DNA of 64,000 nucleotides from the NCBI GenBank assembly GCA_038503065.1, contig JBCAMK010000021.1:1418273-1482272 (forward strand), written 5' to 3'. The translations under genes and the position numbers were made by a program. Below the pieces are notes generated by a model, which saw nothing but the letters and a program-made list of their open reading frames with translations, was not told where the DNA came from and did not search any database. Positions 1 through 11,480 of this stretch are shown in pieces. How positions within the stretch are numbered: position 1 is the first letter of the stretch; each line of letters opens with the position of its first letter. The stretch is from Paragyromitra xinjiangensis. Taxonomy: Eukaryota > Ascomycota > Pezizomycetes > Pezizales > Discinaceae.

Positions 1-33
1 TCTTAGTAAACTCTATGCTGATCCACCGCCGCT

Positions 34-64
34 TTGGGGGTCGGCATTTTTTTACCGGATCATG
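34..64. repeat. Arm of a CCGGTAAA-type inverted-repeat element
   Basis: The stretch GGGGGTCGGCATTTTTTTAC followed by CGGAT matches the right arm of the complete small element at 23067-23178 (GGGGGATCAGC, a run of T, then ACCGGACT). The left part is either cut off by the window edge or decayed; a short GCTGATCC a few bases upstream (18-25) could pair with it as a smaller hairpin. It is most simply a second, partial copy of the same MITE-like family. Confidence 0.5.
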
Positions 65-127
65 GGATAGCTCGGGGCCTAGGGTTTGGGTAGGAAGCGA
101 GCTATGAGACTTTCTCGTCAATATGTG

Positions 128-213
128 GGTGTGTTCGGTCATAGAACGATGGGGATGAGCCATCGCCTGGCTAGTACTGCAGTGGGTGACCATGTGGGAA
201 TCCCAGGTACTGA
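128..213 (+). ncRNA. 5S rRNA-like 3' fragment (probable pseudogene)
   Basis: The core GCTAGTACTGCAGTGGGTGA, followed by CC and then GTGGGAATCCC, closely resembles the 3' half of a 5S rRNA, which includes the internal box C region. The 5' half of a roughly 120 nt 5S gene is not recognisable upstream. In Pezizomycotina 5S genes are dispersed, so an isolated fragment is plausible as a truncated 5S pseudogene or a 5S-derived retroelement head. It is not a functional 5S gene as it stands. Confidence 0.45.
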
Positions 214-370
214 ACTCAATTCATTTTTATTACTTTTTCCGGATCTCATATCACAGCTTTACTCCACACTACTTGGTGGCTGTTGCTTGATGGGAAAGGC
301 ATCTCGGAAAGGCGTTGGGTAATATTTATGTAGTGCGTAATTCCAAGATCCGGTCTAATCTGATATCTGA

Positions 371-883
371 TTGATCATGATGTTCCATCCGCCTTCTAAC
401 CATCGTCCTGTTCCTAATTACCATCCTGCTTCCCGAGCTATGTCCCTCCCACTCCCTCCGCTGCGCCCCTACGTCAACGGGTTGCGTGATATTAATGTTC
501 GTCTTCCGACCATCGGCGAGCTTATCTTAGTCCATCTTCCTTTTAATATGCCCGACCCCGCCAGCATTATCTCCAACTCAGCCATCAGCAACTCCACCGG
601 CCACAACTATCACCTGTGCGCCGTTGTCGGGGTGGCTGAGGATGATGATTACTGGAGTCTAGAGGTCTGCATCTGTCGCTCACTCAGCGAAGGACGAGAT
701 CCAGTATCTTATGTCTCTTCCCTCCCGCTGGGTGGCCGCAAGTTGCTCCTTCCCCTACCCTATAACCCCCGCCCCGAGACCCCCGCTAGATTCTGTGCCC
801 CGCTCTCGTTTAGTGGTAGTTACGCCGCAGAAGCCAGGTTGACTTTTTGCTCAATGTCGAGATGGGTGCGAATTTACCGGTAA
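371..883 (+). CDS. Conserved fungal hypothetical protein, first exon (partial model)
   Basis: An open frame of 170 codons starts at 371. It contains a segment of the style RLPTIGELILVHLPF, then HLCAVVGV, WSLEVCICRS and LLPLPY. I recognise these as a recurring pattern in uncharacterised fungal proteins, but I cannot name a function. The frame runs into TAA exactly at a GTAAGT donor (880-885), so the true exon probably ends at 879. Acceptors at 944 or 971 each give only a short tail before a stop. Coding-like sequence also reappears at about 1295-1530, an acidic D/S-rich start followed by a readable frame ending near 1691, so the gene may extend to there with introns. The middle exons cannot be fixed by eye. 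It may be a decayed subtelomeric copy. Confidence 0.4.
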   Translation: MIMMFHPPSNHRPVPNYHPASRAMSLPLPPLRPYVNGLRDINVRLPTIGELILVHLPFNMPDPASIISNSAISNSTGHNYHLCAVVGVAEDDDYWSLEVCICRSLSEGRDPVSYVSSLPLGGRKLLLPLPYNPRPETPARFCAPLSFSGSYAAEARLTFCSMSRWVRIYR

Positions 884-1691
884 GTTGCTTGCCACGTTGG
901 GTCACGGTTGATGCGTGAGTGCATACCAATTCGTTACTGCTTAGTAAAAACCATTCCAGCCACAAGCGTTAGCTCCCCTCTCCGAGTGCAAACGTATCAG
1001 AGCCTAGATTACGGTGGTTTCTGCTACTAGCCCTGCCTCTCCGCTCACCCCAGACATGGGAGGAGCTGGGGCTATTAGAGATGCAGGAGCTAGGGCTGCA
1101 GGATGCCCAGGTGCTTCTGGAGGCGGTAGTGGCCTTGGTCCTATTGGTAGCAACGATAGTACTACTAGGACCAGTAACGGCAGTAATGTACTAGTAGCAT
1201 TCGGGCAAAAAGGTATTATTGTACATACATTTCAGATTTTCTTGTTGTTTACTGATTCGTTCGTTGCAGCTGCGTTTGTCATCTATTCGCCTTAAGATGA
1301 TGACTCTGACAGCGATAATGCCTACAATGACATATTCTCTAGCGAGGTCCCCTTCTCGCTGGAAGCCTTACAGCGGGCAGCAGCTCCAAACTCCACCTAC
1401 TACGCCGAGCAAGTAGCACGCCGAGAGAATGGGCGCGGGAATACGATCTACCATTGGGTCTCGAGCTTGGAGTGTGGGTTTTTTTGCTATACAAAAGGGA
1501 AAACGTTTAATATGCCATGTAAAAGTGGTGAAACCACACCGCATACCACACATCAGTGCACAGCAGCCACAGACCCACACTCCCACAACCGCACATCATC
1601 CCAGACATCATTTTTGTCCATTTGTGTATCAGAGGTACTCCCCCTGTTGTTCCACAATATTCTTTTACTAATAGGTGTTATCTGCTGCTAA

Positions 1692-3960
1692 GATTGCCGT
1701 TATTGTTTCGCCACCAATATTTCCCCAAAGATGATTCGTTACCGGTACCTCTATGATGGTGTTTGCTGCCAGTGGTTTTCTATTTGCGTTTCGCTACCGA
1801 TGTTTCGCACATTTCACTACAACACAGCATCTATCAGATGTAGGCAATTCAATTAGAATGAGTTCTTATGCATAGTGATAAGATGTCAGCTATCATAAGG
1901 GGGCACCCTGCTCCCGTCAAGTTCTAGCGGCATTGACAAGGGGCCGTCGGTTAATCAAGTAAACGGAAGAACTATCAGCTCATATATTTTTTACGATTTA
2001 CATAGTAGGCTTTCCGCCTATCTTATTATATTTAGTCTTCATTTTAACGACTATAGACTATAGAGTAAGAACTTTTCTGCCTTCTTTTCTTTCTTTATTC
2101 TCTCCAATATATCCATCTCTAAAGTTAATCAATGAATACCCATACACCATTCAATAGCGAGCCCAGGCAATGATCGAGCGATACTTGGAGACTGAATTCA
2201 TTTGGAAGTGGTCTGAACAACCCCTGTTTGACTTTATAGATTAACAACTTTCTACTGGGAATGTGGAGGCCCTCTCCCAGCACAATTATCACCGATCCTT
2301 ACCGGATTATCTTTCCTGTTGCTATTATCCCAAGGTTACTTTAGGGCTACACTCAGGGTCCCTCGAGCTCTGCGAGTTACCCGGTTCTATCCTAGATCCA
2401 AGCTCCTGCGCGAGACAATTTCCGATTTCAGGACGTGTTAGATCAGTAGTTCCCCTTTCGATCGCTTATCTCCACCACAGACCAACACCCACACCATCGG
2501 CTCCATTCCGTCGGGATTATCCAAGAAGCAGTTATAGGAAATTCAAACTTATGGCTCAATTGCGTTTTTAGATGATTTACTATTTTTTCACCACATAAGA
2601 TGTATTTTGTAAGTAGGCACACTCGCTTACTGATGCAATTCCTTGCGCTATTGAACATATTATAGTGGGGTTTCATATCAGAGTTCTTTTGAAGTGATGG
2701 CGTTTGGCCATCCTTAGATTGTAGTTATCTATTTACATGAAAAAGCTAGTTTGTTTGGACTCCTAAGTCTGTAACTCGTGTAGGACTGCTCCACCTCAAA
2801 CTTCGAGAGAAAAAATTCGGTCCCATATGTCGTATGATGATAGTATTTCAATAGCATGAACTCCCTGAAACGGTTAAATTAACGCGCGACTTTAGATCTA
2901 AGTTAGAAATGCGTGTTTAATCTGAGGACAGGCTACAGACTCGGTAGGTTGATATGGCAAATTATGTGGTCTTACGCACGTGCTCACAAGCCATAGCTCG
3001 AGAAGATATAGGTAGGAGGTAAACAAGTCGGCGACTAGAAAGAGACGGCCAAGTCATAACATCCTGGCAACTACTATTTTAAGACAGATCTTGAGCTCCT
3101 ATGCTTCAAGTGAGACCTAAAGAACTAACTCAACCGAGAAATATATATATAGCTATCTAGCTGAGGTTGGGTGCCCATTCTAGATCTAGAATGAGCAGCA
3201 TAGATCTCCGTTACACGGTGTCCAAAATTCCTTTTTCCAACAGGACGGCAAGAAAAAGGGGATTATTTGAGGTTGCTTTACCTGAGAAGGCAACTCCAAC
3301 GTCGTGTGTGACGCAGTTGATGCGGTAGATCTCGGTAACAATAAATCCCCTCAGGAACCGACGCCAAGATCTCCATTCGCTAGACCTAGACGGCCGATCA
3401 CTCATCTAGCTCCAGAGTCGAAGAAATTGCTCAGCCAACCAATTTTAGCCAAGAAGTACGAAATATCCGTCTCATCTGGCGTTTTCCCAAAAACCACTAT
3501 GATCTTATACCATTGCCAAGTTTTAATATACCGAGAAGTGCAAAGAACTAAAGCTATTTGCAACCGCGGTCATGATGGCCGATAATATGACAGCTCGTAC
3601 AAGTTTCTCTAGCCTTTACCTGATCCGTTATTAAATGGAAACTTTATGGGTAGGTCTTAGGTAACAGAACGCGGCTCAAGGGGCCATAAGAGCTATATAG
3701 ACTAGAAGTATTAAACAACCTTCAAGAGTTTACTGTGAGCAGTTACATGAGAAATCTTTATCTAAAACTTCCATTGGACCTTACAAGTATCTATACACTT
3801 CCCCGGGAACCTATACTCCTGCAGAAATATCTCCTGTTTTTTTCTTTTTTCGTGGCCCTCTTCGGCATCACTGCTTCTTGTGTATCAACCTTGCTTCGTC
3901 ACCTGAGACTTCAGCTTATTTCAAGCTTAAGATCATCGCGCGATTAATCCTCCAAGCTCC
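1692..3960. other. Intergenic region without recognisable genes
   Basis: I see only short incidental ORFs without family resemblance, AT-rich tracts and no tRNA or repeat arrays. The last few dozen bases belong to the promoter of the HsbA-type gene at 4096. Confidence 0.5.
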
Positions 3961-3967
3961 CCACCTT

Positions 3968-3975
3968 ATATAAAG
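3968..3975 (+). promoter_or_regulatory. TATA box of the first HsbA-type gene
   Basis: TATATAAA, followed by GAG and a CT-rich leader, lies 128 bp upstream of the ATG at 4096. The second HsbA-type gene has the same arrangement (TATAAAGAG, CT-rich leader, TATA 134 bp before the ATG). The promoters therefore look paralogous as well as the genes. Confidence 0.55.
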
Positions 3976-4095
3976 AGTACGTCTCCCTCTTTTTCTCAGG
4001 ACCTGTATCTCATCCTTTACTCTTTATCTACACCTAAAAATCGCGGCTGGGACCTCCACGTTACTTTCCGTGTAACTAATATTCCTGTCACCCTT

Positions 4096-4722
4096 ATGAC
4101 CGCTGCTACTACACCTGCTGTTGCGAAAATTCGGCAAACCATTAAGAAGATAACCACGATTTCCGATAACCACCGTGTTGAGGTTCATAAGATCAATTCA
4201 ATCAATGCATCACTTCAGGGATATGTAAGTCCAAGTCCATGCGCAACCCCACAAGTTAATTTCATCACGATACTCGCTCATTCACCAAATAGAAAATCGT
4301 TCAAGGCTTCTCCGGCATCGTCGCCAGTCTCCTCCAAGCTTCTGATATGCTTTCCGGAAGTAAAGAGGTCAATGCGGAGCCATTGGCCGATGAGGGTGCC
4401 AAGTTTGTCGTCCAAACCTTGACCATCTTCATCCGAGTCCATCAAACACTCCTCAATGTTGTGATCGGAAAGCACGGCATCCCCACTTTAGCTCCTTCCT
4501 ATGAGTCAATCCATCAAGCTCTTGTTTGTTTTGGTGTTGCCGTTGATGTCAGTTCTTTACCTACCTAAAGGAATTTATAGCGGGCGCTGAAAAACGGTAT
4601 AGACTTTCGCAACCTACCTAATAGCCCTGCTCCCCACCCAAAAGCCCATTGTAGATAGGCAATTCAGCAGCTTACGGGCCACTGCCGGATTCGCTCAAGA
4701 TGCCTACTCTGAGGCAGTTTAA
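4096..4722 (+). CDS. HsbA-type hydrophobic surface-binding protein, copy 1, no signal peptide
   Basis: Three exons, 4096-4224, 4293-4547 and 4603-4722, give 167 residues with GTAAGT and GTCAGT donors, YAG acceptors and phase 0 junctions. The protein aligns through its whole length with the second copy at 11615: shared segments include KI.Q.F near the start of exon 2, VHQ.LLNVVIGKHG, and a last exon starting TFA.YLI.L.PTQK. This is the HsbA family (Pfam PF12296), small secreted alpha-helical fungal proteins. In Aspergillus oryzae, HsbA binds hydrophobic surfaces and recruits cutinase. Copy 1 lacks the N-terminal signal peptide that copy 2 has. The upstream frame stays open for some distance but offers no ATG. 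Either the start codon and secretion signal have decayed, or an upstream exon exists that I cannot see. Confidence 0.75.
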
Positions 4723-7700
4723 ATGGTTTCCCTTTGGAGGATGACGTATATATGCCACCAGCGATAAGATCGTTGAATCCAGCATCCACCTATGGCTAGT
4801 TAGAGCTCGAAATGTTTGTCTCATCCTCACTCCTACCTTTTATTAACAAAGTTTGTATCATATGTGTATATAGTTGATAGGGTTTCTTCCTAAGCTACTG
4901 AATATTGAAAAAAAGTCGCGCCAAAAGACCCAGGCAGCTGGAATAGTCCACACCCACGTTGTAACTCAGCGTGTTGGCCGGTATCCAAACTTGCTGTCGG
5001 TGATAATTCAAGGATTTATTATATCCGACAACCAATGATTCCCAGAAACTAGCATGACTACGCGCGCCAGGCGCATTGCAATACGTGCTTTCCTGATATG
5101 TGTTGGTTACTTTCGCGCAAACCTAAATTGAACTCTCATAATTTTGAGCGAGGTTCACAAGGCGTGGCATAGAGCTCAAGTTCTAGCATAATGGTAGAAA
5201 TAAGTGACAGATAGTACAGACCCCAAGATCCTTAGACAATTAGCACCACTTCTAGCCATGACGGTTCTCTCAGTCCCAACGGCCAGCGGTTAGAAATTAC
5301 CCACGTGCACTGCAACGTATTCTATTTTCTACTTGTTCTCCAGCCTGAGCATAATCCCGTAGCATACAAAGCCATCCCCCTCCTGTTTTCCGGTTCATAT
5401 TCTGGAGGACAAGCACAGCTGATTCCGTTCATACGGTCGGAAGGGTACCGATTTCTAGATGCCGAAAGAGTGTTGATCGCAATGTGTATATTCACCTTAG
5501 ATCAGCTGAACTGAACCCTTGCCACTACAACGGGTTAGCCAATGCGACATTTAGGTGTTAGCCTTGGTGACTCTGCAGCGCGATCAGTGAATCAACCCAG
5601 TCACCGGTTTCGGAATCTACGAGTTCATATTGTTTTGGCTAGGGACTCAGTTTGATGGGGGTATACTAAATGAACGAACAAAACAAAGTCAGCACGGACA
5701 TAACGTATCCAGAGTCTAGGTTTACGGCCGCGGGTTAAGCATTGCACCTAAAACCCAGTGACTATTTCTATGATTACACAATCAAAAGCCCCGCCCGACG
5801 CGCATTGATGGCGACTGATCACGTTTCTAAGCGTGACTTCCTCCGCATCATGTAATTGAAACTCGGGTCTCCCGTTACCAATTTGAAGCCCGCTTCGCTT
5901 ACGGAAACCTGTATAGTAGCTATAAGGCTCTAGCTAGGTTGGTTTACTATTTGACCGCCTAGCATGTCTGGTATAGAACCATCAGACCACGTTAACTAGA
6001 AAGGTAATAAACCTCGAAACCTCTAACCACCCCCGCCACTGCCAATTCACCTATATCCTCTTCCACAAATAGATCGACCTCTCATGGTCAATTAAAGCCA
6101 CTTGGTGGCTGCGACCCCCCTCCGGGGTCCCTTGTTGGCCACACCACATAAATCCCACTCCGCCAAAGAGTAAACACTCTCATCGGCGGGTGGCCTATTC
6201 TTCCTCTTAGGATCGAGACGCTGGCCAACTAGAGTGGTCCTTTCGAAAAAGCGGGAGTATCTCTTATTTAAAGTAGTTCTAGCCACCGCCATCGGCCAGC
6301 AAACCCAGTTTTAACCCAGTTACGGCCGCTATATAAGTATATGTACCTAGCGACAAACGATTGCCAACTGACCTACCAGACTAGTACTTTCCTTCGGGGA
6401 TCTTCGACCCCCCTTCAAGTCGAATGGATCTTAGGACACGTCTACCGTTTATACTCTGGCTGCTGGGTACTGCTGTTTCAACAAAAAAAAAGCCCACCAA
6501 CACCATGTCTGGAACCCCTCAATTGAAGCTGATCCCCGGTATTTCTAAAGGCACTGTCGAACTAGTGCTCCTATATCTGTTGTACGCTTTCACTTTAGCT
6601 CTTATTGTAGGGGCTATTGACTTGGTGTCTCACAGCGGCACGAATGCTTAAAATATTTTCGCGGGACTTACGACCTTGTGCCGAGGTGTAATGCCCAAAA
6701 CTCACTTCTGCATCTAGGCCGTCTCAGAGAAACTGTGGGCCACTGGAAATACAACTTATTATACGAGAGCAGTCTCTTGCGGTAAAAGTAATACTACCAG
6801 ACTCTTCCCATGTAAGCAAGATCTCCCTGTCATACTTTGTTCGAACGTCTTAGCGTGATTTAGCCCTTGCAGTAGTACTGCATGTTACAGTCTTCGGAAT
6901 CATTGTAGAGAATAATCAGCGAGCGAGTGCTATGACCAATTCTCACTGCTAGAATCTTGGTCGAGAGCCCAGATCTTAAAATCCACGTTTCTGGAGTAAC
7001 TCTATTAAAGGCTGCACGCCCCGACCTGGGCCAGAACCCCGACCGTGCGTCACACTGACTTGGGAGGGTTGTGAGACAACACCCTGCATTCCAACCCCCG
7101 GTTCTTTCGTACCATGGTAGATATGTGCCGAGACAGTGTTCTTATGCTACAGATAGCGCAATCGGGTATATAGACTAATAGGGTCCTAAAAAGGTTAGGC
7201 CTCATGGGGTACAGGGAGTGGGCGAGACCAAATGTCACGACCACCATCATTGCCATCCAAGTCAGTGACTAATCTTGACATTTCGGTTTCTCGTGCACAC
7301 TCTATTTCCCTGCTAGACAGAATGTCAGAATCACTCAAACTCCAATCGACATTGTAGCGTAAGAACCCGATTGTCTCGATGACGATGCCTTCACGAAAAC
7401 GCCTTGACAAGAACAATTGAAACACCTAGGAACTAGCCAAGAATTTTGAGAGCAAAAAAAAGATAAGCTCAAAGTAGAGATCCCCCGGTATCAGAGCTAA
7501 ATCCATCGGCAAATTCCCACTCGGTCGGGAAACTTCGGGACTAGAAGAAAAGTGTCATATGCATAAGTATAGAAGGGGATGCAGTAAAGAAAAAACAAAT
7601 ACGCCCGACCATGAAACCTAACACCGGGGCTGTTGCTAATTAGTGATAGTACGAGATGCCTCACGAGGTTTATGTTACTGGATTCCAGTAGCGTCAACCG

Positions 7701-8225
7701 CATTGTCACTAGAATCTAGTACCATAAACTCTCACGAGCCGTCCCTCCATCACTATTATTACTAGATCAGGTGATTATATCTCTGACACCCCTTGACTAC
7801 GGCCTAAGTTGCGCATTACAATACGTCAGATACTAGCGGAATTAGTGAGTAGTGAATGTATCTGACGAAAGGAAGAAATAAAAATAAAAATAAAAGAAAG
7901 TAGAAATCTAAGATCAGCTGAACGACGTGAAATCGGCCGGGCTCACATTGCACCAAGTTCGATCGGCATCGCCAGCCGAAAAAGAACGTTTATCCTCTGG
8001 GTTTACACTTTGACAACGCCAAAATATTGTCCAATATCAGTTGGATCCAGAAAAATCACCCACTCAAAATCAACCGGTAATATCTCGGACAAGGTATGAG
8101 ATAGGCGAACTTTTGGTCACTTAGTTTGCTTAAGTACGGAACCTACCGTCACCTGCACTTGTTTGTTTTAGGGAATGAGCTGAATCCCGAAGCATGCTGC
8201 GATACTACAGCTCTACAGCACGAGT
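4723..8225. other. Intergenic region without recognisable genes
   Basis: This 3.5 kb holds only short ORFs with no family resemblance. One is 6424-6651, 75 aa with a hydrophobic segment, flanked by nothing that supports it as a gene. A short AATAAA-type low-complexity tract sits near 7878-7900. I see no RNA genes. Confidence 0.5.
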
Positions 8226-8345
8226 AAATGCATCAGTAAATGCATCATTTTAATAGCCAAATAATTAGGTGGGAAATGAATCAGTAAAGGCATCAGTAAA
8301 GGCATCAATAAATGTGTCAGTAAATGTGCAGTTAGGGAAATTTGA
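8226..8345 (+). repeat. GCATCAGTAAA(T/G) 12-mer array, forward orientation
   Basis: Repeats of a 12 bp unit GCATCAGTAAAT or GCATCAGTAAAG, with drifting variants (CAATAAATGTGTCAGTAAAT), start at 8227 and run with interruptions to about 8330. Inside the block GGTGGGAAAT (8268-8277) is inverted as ATTTCCCACC (8370-8379). The same unit appears in inverse orientation at 8640-8877, so the block forms one arm of a larger imperfect inverted repeat. Confidence 0.7.
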
Positions 8346-8483
8346 TGCCTTTCCCGTGCCTTTTCCCTTATTTCCCACCAGATTTAGGCCTAAAGTTGGT
8401 CTGATTTTGAGTCCATCTCTTTTCCATCCCCTTTCCATCTATTTTCCCATGCTAAAGATTGTAAAATTTCTTCACAAACAGAG

Positions 8484-8577
8484 CGGATCCTTGGGGGTTT
8501 GAACCTCCACTCTTCTGCCTATCTACTACAGGCTGTTTATCGCTAAGGCAGAGATCTTTCACTTGAGCTACCAACTC
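8484..8577 (-). tRNA. Degenerate tRNA-like sequence with internal Pol III boxes (pseudogene or SINE head)
   Basis: Read on the minus strand, TAGCTCAAGTG fits the A-box consensus TRGYNNARNNG. GGTTCAAACCC fits the B box. Between them TCTGCCT and AGGCAGA form a perfect 7 bp anticodon-type stem enclosing a 25 nt loop, as expected if an intron is present. The acceptor stem fails: the seven bases before TAGC (GAGTTGG) do not pair with AGGATCC at the 3' end, and the T stem has mismatches. It is therefore a tRNA pseudogene or the tRNA-derived head of a short retroelement. It is not a working tRNA and I assign no anticodon. It sits between inverted GCATCAGTAAA arrays. Confidence 0.45.
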
Positions 8578-8639
8578 ATATATATCAATCTTGATCAACT
8601 GCTACTTGAACCCTCATTTTCCGGAAAATTTATGTTTTT

Positions 8640-8877
8640 TGATGCATTTTCTGATGCATTTACTGATGCCTTTCCCTCAATGACTTTTCTAACACTTTTG
8701 CTGATGCTTTTGCTGATGCTTTTGCTGGTGCCTTTACTAATAAATTAGCGGCTAGTAAAGAAAAGACATCTGGAAAGGCATTAGTAAATGAATAACCTGA
8801 TGCATTTACAACAAACATACCCTGGAAAGGCATCATTTTGTGTGGGCAATGTGTGGATTGATGCATTTACCCGCACT
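8640..8877 (-). repeat. GCATCAGTAAA array, inverse orientation, mixed
   Basis: Units such as GATGCATTTACTGATGCCTT and GATGCTTTTGCTGATGCTTT (inverse of the unit at 8226) run from 8640 to about 8735. They are followed by forward units (AAAGGCATTAGTAAATG) and further single copies of GATGCATTTAC to 8871. The unit length stays near 12 bp. Together with the forward array it brackets the tRNA-like sequence. Confidence 0.65.
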
Positions 8878-10190
8878 GTAGAGCAGATAGTGACTTCTTT
8901 TGACTGACACCATAGGAAAGTTTTGTTTGCACCAACATTAGGTTCTGACCTTCATGGGGGAGCAAAGCAAAGAAAAAAACTCCTATCAATGTGAGTTGCT
9001 TTGCTATTCCGTTGTTGATCTTGCATGGCGCTAGCTTATTCCAACCCGCTCCACAAATTATCACTCGAAAAGTCACCACGGATCTACTGGAGCTCCTTTT
9101 ATTTTTATTTTTTATTATTATTTTGAATCTCACTCCCTGGGCACTAATATCTTGGTCCGGTCGGAGCAAAGGACTCGACTCGGTATTGGTAAGGATGGGT
9201 GTCGTCGACATTGCGATGAGTCGAACTTACGATTCTACCTCCGCACACTCGAAGGTTGCTTTTATGCCTCAAAGTACTTTTAAAGTTTCGTAGGTATTGA
9301 TGGCATATCTTGATTTTCCATGTTACAAACCAAGTGCATTGAAGTGGAGGACTGGTCACATGTAGGGCGGGACCATCGTAGAACAGTGTATCACTTGTCA
9401 TAAATCCTGCCGCCTGTACCTCCATAGTTATAAATGCCGGCGAAGAAAAACGAAGCACAGGCGGCAGACGGAGGTCTAGCTAGCATCACTAATGACTACT
9501 TACTAAACTCTCACTCAGGCCAAGCAATGCTAAAGTCTGAATATCAAGCGTGTCATGCTTAGCATTCTGGGTGGCTATCTGGATGGGAGGCTGTACTAGC
9601 GCACTCTAGTTTGATGCTCCGAGCTTCGGCTGTGGATGGTAAAATACTTCCCACTTTGTGCTGCCGAGCATTCTACTTGAGATGATTGTTGGTATGTGGA
9701 GTGCAAACTATGAAGTTTTGCTGTTCCCTATTTAGATTTTGGAGAAGCACGAGGTCCCATAATAGGCGCTTCTGTTGCAATTGGTGATTGGTAAGCTGAG
9801 ATACACGCTAGGGAAACCGATATCATAGTAGCGAAAGACGGAAATCGTGCGGGGGTGGAATTGGTCACTGCGAGTGATTGCTGATGTGGCTATGTGCACC
9901 CCCCCTGCTTTACTGATCTTGAAAATAATTATTCTCTGGCCGGGACTATTCCTAATTGCAAACTACAAAGCGCTTGATCGTGTCCGGTGGGGACCCAGGC
10001 AAGATCTCCATCCTATCCAGGGTTGTTTTTTAAATCCACGATGATATGCAGGTGACCCATGCTAATTTTTCGCGTCCCTATAGCTAGATATCTGGGCTAC
10101 ATGCATACAGGGGCTGAAGTCAGCTGAAAACTTTAATTTTGAAGTAAAAAAACCACTTTTCAGCCGAGCAGCTGCAGAGAGAAAAACTAC
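8878..10190. other. Intergenic region, including a weak 5S-like segment
   Basis: No convincing gene. At 9530-9605 the sequence TATCAAGCGTGTCATGCTTA, then GGTGGCTATCTGGATGGGAG and GCTGTA, recalls the AAGC...TTAGTA..TGGATGGGAGAC part of a 5S rRNA. The match is weaker than at 128-213 and I would not call it a gene. Confidence 0.35.
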
Positions 10191-10386
10191 TACAGTACAC
10201 TCGCCCTATAAGAATACTTTTCATAAGAATATTCTTAGTGGGGCGCTCCCTTAAACTACCTCTCTAGTTCGTATTTGGTAAAGCCTCCCCTATAAACCTT
10301 CTTTATTGGGTTAGACCACTCTTCCTATAAGAATATTCTTCTGCACTCTCGGCCCGACAGTATTCTTATAGAGCGATTGTACTGTA
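10191..10386. mobile_element. MITE-like element, TACAGTACA family, copy 1
   Basis: The left end TACAGTACACTCGCCCTATA (10191-10210), continuing AGAATAC, is inverted at the right end as GTATTCTTATAGAGCGATTG then TACTGTA (10360-10386), with only a couple of mismatches over 27 bp. The element is 196 bp, has no coding capacity and begins and ends in TA. This suits a non-autonomous Tc1/mariner-pogo type transposon. Internal AAGAATATTCTT palindromes echo the terminal motif. A second, longer copy lies at 47391-47915. Confidence 0.75.
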
Positions 10387-11480
10387 TCTCGCAGCAGAAC
10401 GCACACCCGGAGTTGAAGCTCTTTGAATCGCCCGCTTGGGAATAGACTGGTGGTAAAAGCCGTGTTGTCGAGCGATCGGACCGAACCAAGCATAAACGGT
10501 TACCACAGAATTAAGAATTTTAGAATACTCAATGCCTGACAACAGATAATAGATCTAACCTGGGCGCCATATATTCAGTGGATTGCTGTCAAAGGATTCT
10601 GCACTTGAGGTATGCGCTCGGGCGTATTGGTGAAGATTAGGGCTCTTTGGCCAGTGCCTACCACATAGATTTAATTATCTGAGACATGGCAAAGCACTGA
10701 GTTTTATAGCATGGGTTAGAGATTTCCGGTTTGATTCCGTGCCCGAATAAAGCAAGCGAAAGAGACGCAGGCCGGGCCCACTGATCGTCACCCGTTTATC
10801 TAGATAGTTTGCAAATCGCCCAATCTGGTGTCACTCTATCTAACCTTAAAAATCGGAAGATATCTTTTGTTCGTTCCTGCCTGAGAACCTCGCTGGGGTT
10901 GAGAAACTTGGCAACCTAAGCTCGATTACGATAGAATCCATTCCAATAGCTATGAAAACCCACTTGGTTTTGTGAGAATTCCCCTCTCGTAATAGTAGGA
11001 TATCACTTTAAGGCCCTCGGGCATATACATTTAGACCTAAGGAGTCACCATGAGATTCTCAAATACATTATTGAGGTGATGTGACGTACTAATGAATTGG
11101 GCGAGACACATCTTCCTAGAAGATGTTGATTGTATCATTCGAGTATGTAGCCGATAGTTCCATGGGCATTGGGTATCGCTGAGATGAGATATTCAGCTTT
11201 TTTAATTGCAAAATCTTTAATCTAGAATCTAAATCCAGTAAGAAAGGCCTCATGTAGCGTTACCGTTCCGCAACATCACTAGGATTCTTGACTGAACCAG
11301 GAGAAGGACATCCCGCACAACGCCAGCACTGCAACAGTAGAAAACACCTCACATAGAGTTGTGCATTGAAGCTCTGTTTAGCATTACCAGATACTCGGCC
11401 GAGCAATCCAACGTGGTACTTGGGGATTTTTCCTCAGCGTCATTACCAATCCCGCGTGTTTTACTGAGTCCCTCACTTTG
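10387..11480. other. Intergenic region without recognisable genes
   Basis: Nothing gene-like beyond short ORFs. A B-box-like GGTTTGATTCC at about 10728 has no convincing tRNA fold around it. Confidence 0.45.

Noticed and set aside
8269..8502. A 77-codon frame with ASVKASVK-type repeats
   Set aside because: The apparent peptide repeat is the 12 bp DNA repeat read in frame, and the inverse copies lie next to it in non-coding orientation.
10660..10760. B-box-like GGTTTGATTCC suggesting a tRNA
   Set aside because: No acceptor or anticodon stem could be built at normal spacing.
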